Source of the DNA: Archegozetes longisetosus
Taxonomy: Eukaryota > Arthropoda > Arachnida > Sarcoptiformes > Trhypochthoniidae
Assembly (NCBI GenBank): GCA_018873245.2
Contig: JAEMBT020000009.1
Location: 1,054,001-1,118,000, forward strand
Length of the DNA: 64,000 nucleotides
Reading direction: 5' to 3'
The notes under the pieces were generated by a model. That model was not told the origin of the DNA, did no database searches, and was given only the letters and a program-made list of their open reading frames with translations. Shown piece by piece: positions 22,601 through 32,433 of the stretch (position 1 is the first letter of the stretch; every line of letters starts with the position of its first letter). A program made the translations under genes and the position numbers.

Positions 22601-23360
22601 CGATAAAAGGTTTTGGTAGGCTAATGGTTAACCATGTTAATCTGTTTGTCTCTCTGCATTAAATTATACTTCAAAATTATAAAATAACAATATTTATTTT
22701 TCCATTCTAATTAAAAGAGGTCTAATTCAGTCACGCATATTAACAGTGCATCGAATTACAAATATTGCATACTTTAGTCAGAATCTAAAGTAATAATCAA
22801 AACAGTGCAATAAAAATTGTATTTTAAAGTGATTTTATTCGTTTTTAATTGAAAGCTTTTTCAAAATGAGTGAGGAAATGGACATTGGTTTGAGTTAAGA
22901 TTCTGACACATGAAATTGACACAATGAAGTATTGTTTTAGATGCAACATATTTAAAATGAGTTTATGATAAGAGAATTAAGTGTAAATCGTGTATATATG
23001 ATGCAACAACTAGTTCGTTACCTTTAAAATATGACGCAGAAAAAAGTCGTGAGTTTCCAAAATTGAGAGATGTTAACAAATATTTTTGTAGTTTGTCATT
23101 ACTAAAAGTGGAATTATTTGATAGCTATTTAATCCGATTTGAGGATAAAGGAAAAATTTGAGGGATACTAAACGGTTGAAAAGACTATAAAAATCGAAGG
23201 AGAAGCCAAATCGATAGTACTCAAACTAGAAAAATTGATTTAAGGAGGAATCGTTATGCTACACCCACTGATTGAAGAGATACGCCTTTTTTATACAGAA
23301 ACTTAGTGGATCCGACTAATGGGTCTAATGGGGTTCCCGCCCCCACCCTCAAGTATTATA
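22601..23360. other. Spacer with one unrecognised open stretch
   Basis: A plus-strand open stretch at about 22984-23162 reads IKCKSCIYDATTSSLPLKYD and later KLRDVNKYFCSLSLLKVELF before a stop. It has a protein-like composition but no ATG in a good place and no family I recognise. It may be a transposase remnant. The rest shows nothing. Confidence 0.25.
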
Positions 23361-24015
23361 CATCATTGGATTCAATTCGTCGAGCTGAATATTTTAATAC
23401 CAAACTTGACCACTTTTGATCAAACCTGACAGCTACTGGCCAACTTGCGACGGAAGTGACCGACCCCACCAAGTGATATATCATTAGACTCAAAACATTG
23501 AACCGAGCATATTGATACCTCACTTGACCATTTATCTCAAGGAGTTCTCGAGATATTCAACTTTTAGTTTCTAAAACTCCAGAATGTCGCATACAGTTAC
23601 CGAGAAGCTAACATCGCCCATGAGTACCACCAATACCTAATCTCTCGAGAATGGATAAACCTGGCTTTACCAAGTTGTAACCCAAATCAAACCTGATATC
23701 AACAAATGTATAATAAGTCATGTCGCTTCGTGACCTAGTTTATTCTCCCTTAGTTTATATCAGGCTTGTTTGGGATACGACTGACTAAATCGGATTTATC
23801 CATTACGAGGCGATAAACCAAACAAAGATGAATATCTTGAGAACTACATGTGATAATTAATCAAGTGAGGTATCAAACTGCTCAGTTCGATATTGTGAGT
23901 GCAATGATATATCACTTGGCGGGGTCGGGAGTTGACCAGAAGTGGTCAGGTTCGGGTCGGAAGTGGTCAAGTGTTGTATCAAAATGTTCAGCTCGACGAA
24001 TTGAATCCAATGATG
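23361..24015. mobile_element. Fold-back element with gaccactt-type repeats
   Basis: The left end 'catcattggattcaattcgt' is inverted at the right end 'acgaattgaatccaatgatg'. The arms continue for about 150-200 bp each, with 'ttgaccacttttgatcaaac' and 'ccaagtgatatatcatt' matching 'tggtcaag' and 'aatgatatatcacttgg' in inverse. No coding sequence. The short frame at 23850-24152 runs along the right arm and is not supported. Confidence 0.65.
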
Positions 24016-24147
24016 TTTTGATAAATTTTTGCTCTATCGATTTAAAGAAAATTTTCTTTCTTCAGAATTATATAAATTATAGCGTAAATACTTTTTATAA
24101 TATTTATGTTACATGTCAATTATTAATTTATGCATTTAGAAAGTTAT

Positions 24148-24682
24148 TGTGAGATCAAAAACACATCTTTGTTTTCGATCTCACGGTATTCAGGTCATTT
24201 GAACAATGCCCTACTTTCTTGCCCATCATTGTCGCCTAAGGGCACAAACTGACCACTGGATATAGGGCAGGGTTGTTTGTGTCCTCTTTTCTTTAAATGT
24301 AAACTCTAAAGAAAATACTCTAGAAATAAGAGTAAGGAGGTTATAAACGTGTCTTCAATTAGTAGCTGGTCACTTATTGACAAACAATAGATATTTCTAG
24401 AAAATTTTCTATTGACACGTAAACGCTCCTGGCCCTATATAAAGGAGTGAAGAGACTCTTACTCTTCACTTCCCAAATTCTTCAGATTAAGTGATCCCTG
24501 AGAGTAACCAACACTTACAGTAATAGCGGATATTCAAAATCCAAACCTTTCAATATTTAAACCTTTTACTTTGTATAAAGTTTTCCTTTTAATAAATAAA
24601 CTTTGATTTTCTTTAAAACTTGTATATAAGTTTTAATTGTCGAACTTAGGAGAGAACTAAATTAAAATAAAACCTCTGGAAA
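24148..24682. mobile_element. LTR-like insertion (possible solo LTR)
   Basis: The insertion is recognised because the GR 5'-flank sequence is continuous at 17.6 kb and 26.7 kb but interrupted here. It starts TGT and is flanked by a 4-bp duplication ttat. It contains a strong TATA box 'ccctatataaagg' near 24434 with a plausible start region after it, and an 'aataaa' polyadenylation signal near 24590, the layout of an LTR. The right end is not the expected CA, so the assignment is tentative. Confidence 0.45.
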
Positions 24683-24745
24683 TTATTTACGAAATTTAAT
24701 TTTCTCACTTCCATTTTTATAAATGGCAAGTCAAGAACGTTTTAT

Positions 24746-24967
24746 TCACTTCAAAAGTCTATTATCAAATTTGTCAGTATCTAATAGATTTAAATCGAAA
24801 ATTAATTTTGAATCGATATAAGCTATTTCTAAATATAAACATAATTCACTCATATTGAGTACAAATATTTCAAGGTCTACTCTTTTACTCGAATGAAGTT
24901 TGATTGATGCAAATAAGTCTATAAAACATTTTTCAAATGATATTTTATTACAGTCATTACATAACAT
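24746..24967 (-). CDS. Unrecognised small reading frame, conserved near the GR paralogue
   Basis: A 73-aa minus-strand frame that starts at an ATG and includes FEKCFIDLFASIKLHSSKR and LCLYLEIAYIDSKLIFDLN. The homologous segment downstream of the plus-strand GR gene (19318-19470) shows the same residues with stops. No signal peptide of its own. It may be an exon of a small gene whose first exon is not obvious, or a GR-linked remnant. Function unknown. Confidence 0.3.
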   Translation of the reverse strand: MLCNDCNKISFEKCFIDLFASIKLHSSKRVDLEIFVLNMSELCLYLEIAYIDSKLIFDLNLLDTDKFDNRLLK

Positions 24968-25093
24968 GATTTATAATTTATTGAATAACACAAACATTTC
25001 ACTCAAATATGTTAAATAATTAATAAATATCTAATCTTAAATCCAATAAAATAAATTTTAAATAATTTCAATCATCATGGAAAGAACAGAGAT

Positions 25094-26435
25094 TCATGAT
25101 GAAACATCAATTATCTTCAGGAAAAGTATTCCAATGAGAGCGATGACCTTCATGTTGGAAATTATAAGAATTATCTTACTTAAAGTTTTCACATGTCATT
25201 TTTTAAAAGAAAATTAGAGAATTCTTACTTCATACGCACAAAAATAGTTAATAATAAACAGTTTCCAACAATAAAATCCAACTTTTTTCTGACCAATTCT
25301 TTCGATGAATGACATCAACTATGAATTGAAAAAACTTGATACATAATCTATTAAGTAATAAATGTTTACTTTTATTTTTCGGCGACTCGATAGAACTACT
25401 CCGCTTAAAGAAATGGAGCAGGTTTTAATTAATTTATACGATTTCTTTGCTTCATAATGAATAGAAGCGGCGATGTTTATGATAAACATCTGACTTAATG
25501 TAAAGAATATATTGCCTACAATGATAGAAATTCTTGTCACGAAAGTCATTCTTCCAAAGATAGTACAATAAGCTATGACACTCATGAACGTTGTTGATAA
25601 AATCCAAACCCAGAATAAGAATTTTGACCAGTAGTTTTTATTATATTCATCGATCTCTGAATAGATAGCGTTGAATGATTTGATAATCTTATATAAGTTC
25701 ATTAGTTTATATACTTTGTTTCGTTTTCTCATTTATAACTCTGAGTTTACTTTTCAAGTAATAACAAATTATATTGAAATAAACCAATTGCCAGAAAATA
25801 AAATTCAATATATATGACGTGCATAAGCTAAAAGCCAAACTACAAGGAATAACCAAAATAACAAACTTTACGACTGAAACTCTTTTACCAAACGAAGTAA
25901 AGAATAATGCCAAAGCAAATAGAGGAAACACTAAGTTTGAATAGATTTGACAAATTAGAAATGACATTCTTGACACTTTTATCATTTTATAAACATCTGC
26001 TTCATTTATTAGACCAACACTTTTTGGTGAAACCAAACCAGAAATCATTTCAAATGGTTTGAGATATGAGGGCTTTATATCATTCTTATAATTGTAATAA
26101 TGAATGATTTGTGATACAAGCGCTAAAAGCGTTACTAGAATCATAGCGATGTTGAATTGAATTCCAAGATTTATGAAGTAAGGATAATCGCCAATAAATT
26201 CATGTAGATTTGAATCATCAGGCAATAATAATGAAATGGTACATCTAATGATTAACTGTAATAACAAGATTAGTATAAACATAGGATTATAAAATTTACT
26301 CCTTTTGACCGATCCAACTGGATATAGAGATAATCCAATTCTATATAAATGAGTTCCAGCACTCTCGATAACAACGTCTTCAGGGAGTAATTCATTTGGA
26401 TTGAGTTTTCTTAATTTCTTTAATTTTTTATCCAT
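25094..26435 (-). pseudogene. Gustatory-receptor-like pseudogene 3 (inverted paralogue)
   Basis: Close paralogue of the GR gene at 17921-19281 in opposite orientation. The start ATG at 26435 corresponds to MDKK.. in the other gene; the N-terminal 240 residues align well (GTHLYRIGLSLYPVGSVKRS is identical). After VINEKTKQ a +1 insertion near 25707-25725 shifts the frame; the rest continues in another frame (EIDEYNKNYWSKFLFWVWIL). The exon 2 equivalent (SFIERIGQKKVGFYCWKLF) and the last exon (NMKVIALIGILFLKIIDVSS, stop at 25094-25096) are recognisable. The acceptor before the last exon has lost its AG (tgcag in the intact gene is tgtga here). Frameshift plus splice-site loss indicate recent inactivation. 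Confidence 0.8.
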
Positions 26436-27040
26436 TAAAATTGATATTTTCAGTATTTTAGTTAACTTTCGGATATCTTGAATGGCATACAAACATAACC
26501 GCAAATATCTCATGAAAAGTTAGATACTATTGGATAAATAAGAAGTTTGATCAATATATTTCGTGCTTTTTGATAGTTCTTGCCTTTTCCATTATAAAGG
26601 AAATATTATTTTCTCTTCAAAATTATATATAAATCATAATGCGAATATTATTTTATGATAGTGTTGCATGTCAATTATTAATTTATGCATTTAGAAAAGC
26701 TATTCTCAAAAATGAATTATCTTTATCCCATTTTTATAAGCGGCAAAAGTCAGATATTTTACTCACTTCAAAAATCGATTATTAAATTTTATCTGTAAAA
26801 TCCGTATATCTGTATAATATCGAAAAATCGTTACCCATCTACAAAATAGAGTGTATTCGGTTTTAGTTTGAAACAGTAGTTAGAATAAATCGGAAAAAGT
26901 TTTCATTTCATTAGTGTGTGAGAAGAGTCTACAGAATAAAAATATTAGTGTTATAATATAGTAAGGGACAAAATTACAGGACCTTTTCAAACAATTATTA
27001 ATTTTTATCTATCAGGTTATTACAACTACAGAGGTGTCAA
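26436..27040. other. GR pseudogene 5' flank and spacer
   Basis: The segment at about 26640-26790 matches the 5' flank of the plus-strand GR gene in inverse, for example 'gcatgtcaattattaattta'. Beyond it, to 27040, nothing is recognisable. Confidence 0.4.
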
Positions 27041-27109
27041 ATTAAAGCTTAGATACTACTAATATGTTTTATTAAAACTTTTATAGTTCACAGTACAACC
27101 ACGGAATCG

Positions 27110-27900
27110 TATGCACTCCTTAACGCGCCATGTCATGGACAAGATGTTCAGTCAGTGTTTCGTGACTCAAATTCTCCTACGTTTCTAATACTTCTAGTTT
27201 CCTATAGTTCAAATTGAAACTTATCACATGATCCAAACGTTTCTTCAGAATACTCTATATTATTTCTATGGGCTATAAGTCCGGAGAGCAAAGTGACCAC
27301 CTCACTTAGTCAATTTTTTTACCTCCGAATCAGGATTTTGTGGACCGAGAAGTGTAAATATTCGCGATATCTTGCTTAAATGTCCACCCGTCGACATAGT
27401 GTAGACATATCGTTGACAAGACATTCCCCAAGTATACTGAAATATGCAGTTGAATCCATCTTACCAGCAACAGTTTGAGACACGATTTGCCCCAAAACCG
27501 AAAGCCCCTCAAATCATGAATTTTGGCGAAGATTTTGGCTTCGGGCGTTTAACCGCTTTTGTAACTTTTGAGCCATGTATAAACAATTAGAACATAGATT
27601 TATCACAATATATGACTATTGTCCAATTGGTTTGTAGGTACCACTCCACACGAGTCCGTTTATGCTTTCTTGTATGCATCGGCTTATTTAGTGGCATCTG
27701 TTTCCGATATCCCATGTCCCAAAGTACACGCTGGTATGCTTTTGCCCATACTCTGGGCTCCCACGTCTTCCAGCTTCATTTGAGATCTTTTGAGCTGACA
27801 GTTTGATGTGTTTCATGGCCAAATGTGTGATCCGCCTACGATCAGTTCGACCGTAATTTTTTGCGTCCTCTCTTGGGGGTTAATTTCGACCAGAATACCT
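27110..27900 (-). pseudogene. Tc1-like transposase pseudogene
   Basis: Minus-strand pieces follow the Tc1 order. FGFGANRV.. is the decayed WGAFS block. A 60-aa piece at 27512-27330 contains GWTFKQDIANIYTSRSTKS, corresponding to the WIFQQDNAPPHTS block with the second catalytic aspartate. Further on, broken frames give LCSPDL, then ILKKRLDHV, matching the SPDLNPIENVW block and C-terminal tail. Frameshifts and stops throughout. Ends were not identified. Old copy. Confidence 0.6.
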
Positions 27901-27959
27901 TATTTTAATAGTTTCAGAATATGACAAACTTGACTACGGAAGTTTACTACGATTTTTTA

Positions 27960-29020
27960 AAATTTTCAGATTTCTAACACCAATATTAAATAAATTAACG
28001 AATAATTTAAGTTTATTTTTCATCATTTTAGAACACTCCAAAAATGTGATCTTTTGTATAAATCTGACTAAACTTTTACCTAAGATCATTAATCCGATTA
28101 AGAATGCACATTTTGTGACAAATCAGATTAAATAGTGTCGATATTGTAAGAGCTGTGGGTCATTGAAAAGGTCCGTCACTTTTGCCGCTACAATAGTAGC
28201 ACTACTTTACTTCAATATGAAAATAGTGATAAACACTTAGGGCTTTTGATTTGAATTTTGAAGTCTAAGTTAAACTAAGAACTTTTTTGTGACAAACTAT
28301 AACGAAATCAATATTTATATATTTATTTATGAGAATTTGGGTATATATTAAAGAGGCATAAACTCTATCAGAAAAATGGTTTTGACACAAAAATAATAAA
28401 ACCCGAAAACTTGATCTACACTTTAATGTCTTGACCATAAGAAAAAAGATATAAATCTCATGTTTGTGGAATTTCAAACTTTAAAGTAATACTAAAACTG
28501 AAGGCTAATCAAAGAAGAATACTTAAATTACAATTGAATGAGTGTCAACAGCTTCTAAATTGATGTTACAATAAAATCGTCATCATGTCGATAAGATTCA
28601 AAATAAAATGCGAAATGACTTAAATAAATAAAATTCAACAAATATTTGTGGTTTTTCTCATCAAATCGAATAAAATTGAATAAAACCTTTTTACTAGAAT
28701 ATATTACAAAATGATATTACTTTTAATATTTTGAGTTCATATTTCAGTATATTAACATGTTAGTACATGGTATTATTACTTTTAGCATATCTGGTTGCAT
28801 AAGTAAAAGATGTTAAAACAGAAAATGTTTTAAATTAAACCAAAAATACTAATTTTTGAAATTTGGCAAAATATACTAACTTTCACGCCAACAGCAAAGC
28901 ATACTCAATTATCTGTTCAATGTTTAAGTAAATAATGGTAAATATAGGGTAATCAGGGTAAATATGTGTATATATTTTCTGACTCGCCACGCTCCCCTGA
29001 GTTCAAATATATAGGCCACG
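27960..29020. other. AT-rich region without a recognised gene
   Basis: No supported gene or transposon ends. The short reverse frame at 28265-28477 has no recognisable features. Confidence 0.4.
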
Positions 29021-29159
29021 CCTTCTCCAGCCCTTAGTTTAGGCTCCGCCCCTCACTTCAAAATCTTATCTATATGGATATAATCCTACTTATCACGGCT
29101 CTCTGAAATCAGATATGTAAGCCACGTCCTTCAGACCTACATTGTGATCTATAAGGGCT

Positions 29160-29410
29160 ACCATGTGGAGGTGGTCTGCCTCAGTCACCACCCTTGATTG
29201 AGGATGCTGGAAAACCTATGGCTTAAGCCCCGTGTCTCATTGGGCTTTAACTGGTAGGTGCTGGGACTGCCTTCGGGCTGAGTTCGCGCGGGCAAAAACC
29301 CCATGGGATGCGAAGCTAAATCTATAGGTTTCCTGGCATCCACAGCCAAGGGTGGGAGCTGAGGTGGACCACCTCCCCATCACAACACCTGGTATTGCTA
29401 AGTGTCTACC
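29160..29410. mobile_element. GC-rich insert, possibly a SINE or LINE 5' fragment
   Basis: About 250 bp of markedly higher GC than its surroundings, with a 'gtggaggtggtctgcctc' start and a matching inverse 'gaggtggaccacctcc' near its end. No Pol III boxes, reading frame or clean target duplication were found. Similar in composition, not in sequence, to the SINE body at 8842-9171. Confidence 0.3.
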
Positions 29411-29542
29411 AACTACAATAAATCAGATACATAATCTCAAAATTCGAACCCATAAAATATCTTTGAAGACCCTATAGGTCACTATATGAGTCTGAGGGGC
29501 GTGGTCTGCATATCTGCTGTCTGAGAGGCATGGAAAGTAGAA

Positions 29543-30482
29543 CTAAGGGCTGTGCAATATATTAGGTGTTTTTTAAAACTTTAATAACATTAGAAAAAGT
29601 CAGAACATTTTAGTGAAGATTTATACAAATTATCTGTAAATATTGTATTTCTTATTTGTTTCTTTAATCGGTGCCAAAACCCCTCTACATCCAACGTGCA
29701 CAACTTTCTTTTGATACTACTCATTTGTGCAGTTGTGCAGAATTTTGTACTACTTTCTTTGATATTTGTCGCCAATTTCTTTTAAAAGAAGTCAGATCTT
29801 TTGGTGCATTTTTTGAGTTTTCGGTATTCAGCTTTGCATAATGACCAATATCTCTTAATAGGACGCGCCTGTGGTACGTTAGGCGCGTTTTCCTCTTTTC
29901 TAACGAAATCTATGCCATTCGCTGTTAGCCAAATTCATTTCTGAGCGAAGCCTAGATTGTTCCATATGTAAAAATGAGTGCTTAAAGAAACGATTGCTTC
30001 CTTTCATCAATAAACGTCATCCGGACAAGAAAATACTGTTCTGGCCCGATCTGGCCACTAGCCATTATCGTAAGGACGTACAGGAATGGCTAACAGCGAA
30101 TGGCATAGATTTCGTTAGAAAAGAGGAAAACGCGCCTAACGTACCACAGGCGCGTCCTATTAAGAGATATTGGTCATTATGCAAAGCTGAATACCGAAAA
30201 CTCAAAAATGCACCAAAAGATCTGACTTCTTTTAAAAGAAATTGGCGACAAATATCAAAGAAAGTAGTACAAAATTCTGCACAACTGCACAAATGAGTAG
30301 TATCAAAAGAAAGTTGTGCACGTTGGATATAGAGGGGTTTTGGCACCGATTAAATAAAGCAAATAAGAAATACAATATTTACAGATAATTTGTATAAATT
30401 TTCATTAAAATGTTCTGACTTTTTCTAATATTATTAAAGTTTAAAAAAACACCTAATATATTACACAGCCCGTATTTGCATA
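29543..30482. mobile_element. Inverted-duplicated DD37E-type transposon
   Basis: Arms 29543-29931 and 30088-30482 are near-identical in inverted orientation, both starting from the end 'gggctgtgcaatatattagg'. Each arm contains the 3' half of the same transposase gene. The unpaired centre (29932-30087) carries additional upstream coding sequence belonging to the right arm only. Two copies of the 3' end have therefore been joined head to head with loss of the 5' end, which gives the element two right ends. Confidence 0.75.
29994..30296 (+). pseudogene. IS630/Tc1/mariner transposase C-terminal half
   Basis: The frame reads KRHPDKKILFWPDLATSHY, then NAPNVPQARPIKRYWSLCKA and SFKRNWRQISKKVVQ. WPDLA carries the second catalytic aspartate. 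The third acidic residue is expected in RPIExxW, 37 residues further on, which places it in the DD37E group; here it is lysine (RPIKRYW), so the catalytic triad is broken. The N-terminal half, including the first aspartate, is missing. The same sequence in inverse makes up the left arm at 29590-29930. Confidence 0.7.
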
Positions 30483-30749
30483 TTAGTGAAAATTTGAAAT
30501 GAGAAGTGGAGCCTAAACTAAGGACCAGAAGCTAATCTAATAAAAGCAATACAATCAGTTGAAATGAATTCAAGATTTTTGAGAAATTCCGACAATAAAA
30601 ATGATATCCGAAATTTTATTCATTTAATGAGTCTGCGCTCCATTTGCCTTGCAAATAATTCTAGTTAAACTTGACACATAATAAACAAACAAATGACATA
30701 AACGAACGAACACAATCATAACGCACAAACATGACACAAAATAAAATTT

Positions 30750-30942
30750 TGTAGTCTACTAATGGTCAGCACAACAAGTCGTACTGACCTTTTGCTAATA
30801 CACATGTATATATAAGGGAGCCCTGTTTTGAGAGCTTCTCAGATACAAATTAGAAATAAACAATTCACATCAAGTGAAGTTTGGCTTTTATTCTTGTTTT
30901 TGTATTCTTTCTTTTTTTGCTTCGCTTCCTCAGAACGTGACA
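30750..30942 (+). mobile_element. Candidate solo LTR
   Basis: Starts TGTAGTC and ends AACGTGACA, the end found in many Gypsy-type LTRs. Between them are a TATA box 'tatatataaggg' near 30810 and an 'aataaa' signal near 30855. The following 'gttcgccgcaagg' could be the start of a leader. A plus-strand frame at 30874-31119 overlaps it but has no recognisable Gag features. No partner LTR or target duplication was found. Confidence 0.4.
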
Positions 30943-31136
30943 GTTCGCCGCAAGGGTGATTGTCTGTCTGAGGATATTCCCCCAATAAAACCTCGGCGGC
31001 TTATAGGCGGGAGTACTGACATCCCGTCTCAAACTAAATCTGAAATCATTATATCAAGGGTTAAGTTAAGTATCCGGAATAGCATATCTTTAAAGATATT
31101 AAATGAAACTAAAATTTGAACAAATGATTAGTTAAT

Positions 31137-32225
31137 ATATTAGCCCTCAGTCTGGTTGACCAGCATCCGCTTCAGTGGGAGGCGCCCAGTGCCAGTGACG
31201 GAACCATTCAGATTTATTTCATTTATAACTTCCTTATAAGCCATTTCAAGTTCATCCGGAGTATTGAATCTTTCATCTTTATTAGGCCCCTTTATTCTAT
31301 ATATGCCATCGTAATCCCACCGCTTCAAATCAGGACTAATAAGACGGGTTCTTCAATTCCTCCCATCGATGTCTCACAAAAAATTCTTCATCTTTCGAAT
31401 GTTTGTGGGGTCTTGCGTTGTCATGGAGTATTATTGATCTATGAATCTGTAGTCCTTTTATCGGTGGAAGTATTGACTAAAAAAATCAAGATAAATTTCA
31501 AAATTGACATTTGTATTTCTCGCTAAAATTGTGTAACCCAACATCCGATTTTGTGAAAGGCCACTATCATCTTCTGCTTTCAATCTTGTATTATTGCTCT
31601 TACTTTTGTAGGCCTGGGATACAAATTACGAGAGCTATCATTATTTAAAATTTATGATTTTTCAAATCGATACTCTTACAGTGGTTGTTCAGGGAGGCGA
31701 TATTGGCAGGATGCCAGTAATCATTAGGGTCATAGTATTTGAGCCATGTTTCACCAATTGCAATAACTATCCAGCATTCCATGGTCGCTGTTGCATCTTT
31801 CAATGTGTTCAGCACAAATGTCCGGCGTGAATTTTTTCCAGCGGGTTCAGCTGATGTGGTATCCATCTGCTGGCAGTTTACTTGGCTCCGGTTTCTTTCA
31901 GAAGCTTTCTTGTGGCTCAATAACTGATACCTGATGTTTCAGCATATTCGAAAGTACCCCAGTTATGATCTTCAAGTAGAAGTTCTTTAAGTTTCTCCTT
32001 ATGGAATTCGTCAGTTAAAGTGTGAGGTCTACCTTCAAGATGTACTTATTCGCTGCTCAAGCGGCTTTATTCGTCAAACTCTTTATAAAGTTGGAACACT
32101 TGTGTGCGATCTAATACTTGACTGCGCCTAATATTCTGTAGAATGTTATAAACTTGGATCGCAGTAGTGCGCAATAGCACTTAATAAACCTCTCTGTTTT
32201 TACTTGGTAATACTTCCCCGAAGTG
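31137..32225 (-). pseudogene. mariner transposase pseudogene
   Basis: Minus-strand fragments in order. Broken frames near 32020-32220 resemble the helix-turn-helix region. At 31920-31645 the block CWIVIAIGETWLKYYDP is the first catalytic block, with aspartate replaced by glycine (usually DETW). Near 31560-31370 the HDNA-like region is in broken frames. At 31328-31140, RWDYDGIYRIKGPNKDERFN and ELEMAYKEVINEINLNG form the C-terminal domain. Many stops; different from the mariner at 20829-22238 in sequence. Confidence 0.6.
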
Positions 32226-32433
32226 GGCCAGTTTATGGCCCACTCACATATTTAATAATTAAAAGCGTGTAAATTATAAGCAAACACATAATTCAGTATA
32301 TTTTACTATAATGCGCAATAGTATTTCATAAACATGCTTACTACTCTTATAATCTCTGTAATATGATAGTCCGGACACTTAACTCAACCCCTGATATAGT
32401 GAATACTAGCAATAGATTTCTTTATCACTCATA
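32226..32433. other. Short spacer upstream of GR pseudogene 4
   Basis: AT-rich. The phrase 'tgcgcaatag' occurs both here and at the end of the mariner region just to the left. No promoter motif is certain. Confidence 0.3.

Larger units (their letters stand above)
29021..30555. mobile_element. Fold-back region enclosing a palindromic Tc1-like element
   Basis: Outer inverted segments 'cccttagtttaggctcc' (about 29031-29048) and 'ggagcctaaactaagg' (about 30506-30522) bracket the region. A second internal inverted pair, 'atcagatatgtaagccacgt' on the left and 'gcgtggtctgcatatctg' on the right, lies in the left half around a GC-rich insert. It is a layered structure of nested insertions. Confidence 0.4.

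Noticed and set aside
24148..24682. A complete LTR retrotransposon
   Set aside because: There is only one LTR-like segment, no internal coding region, and the right end lacks the canonical CA.
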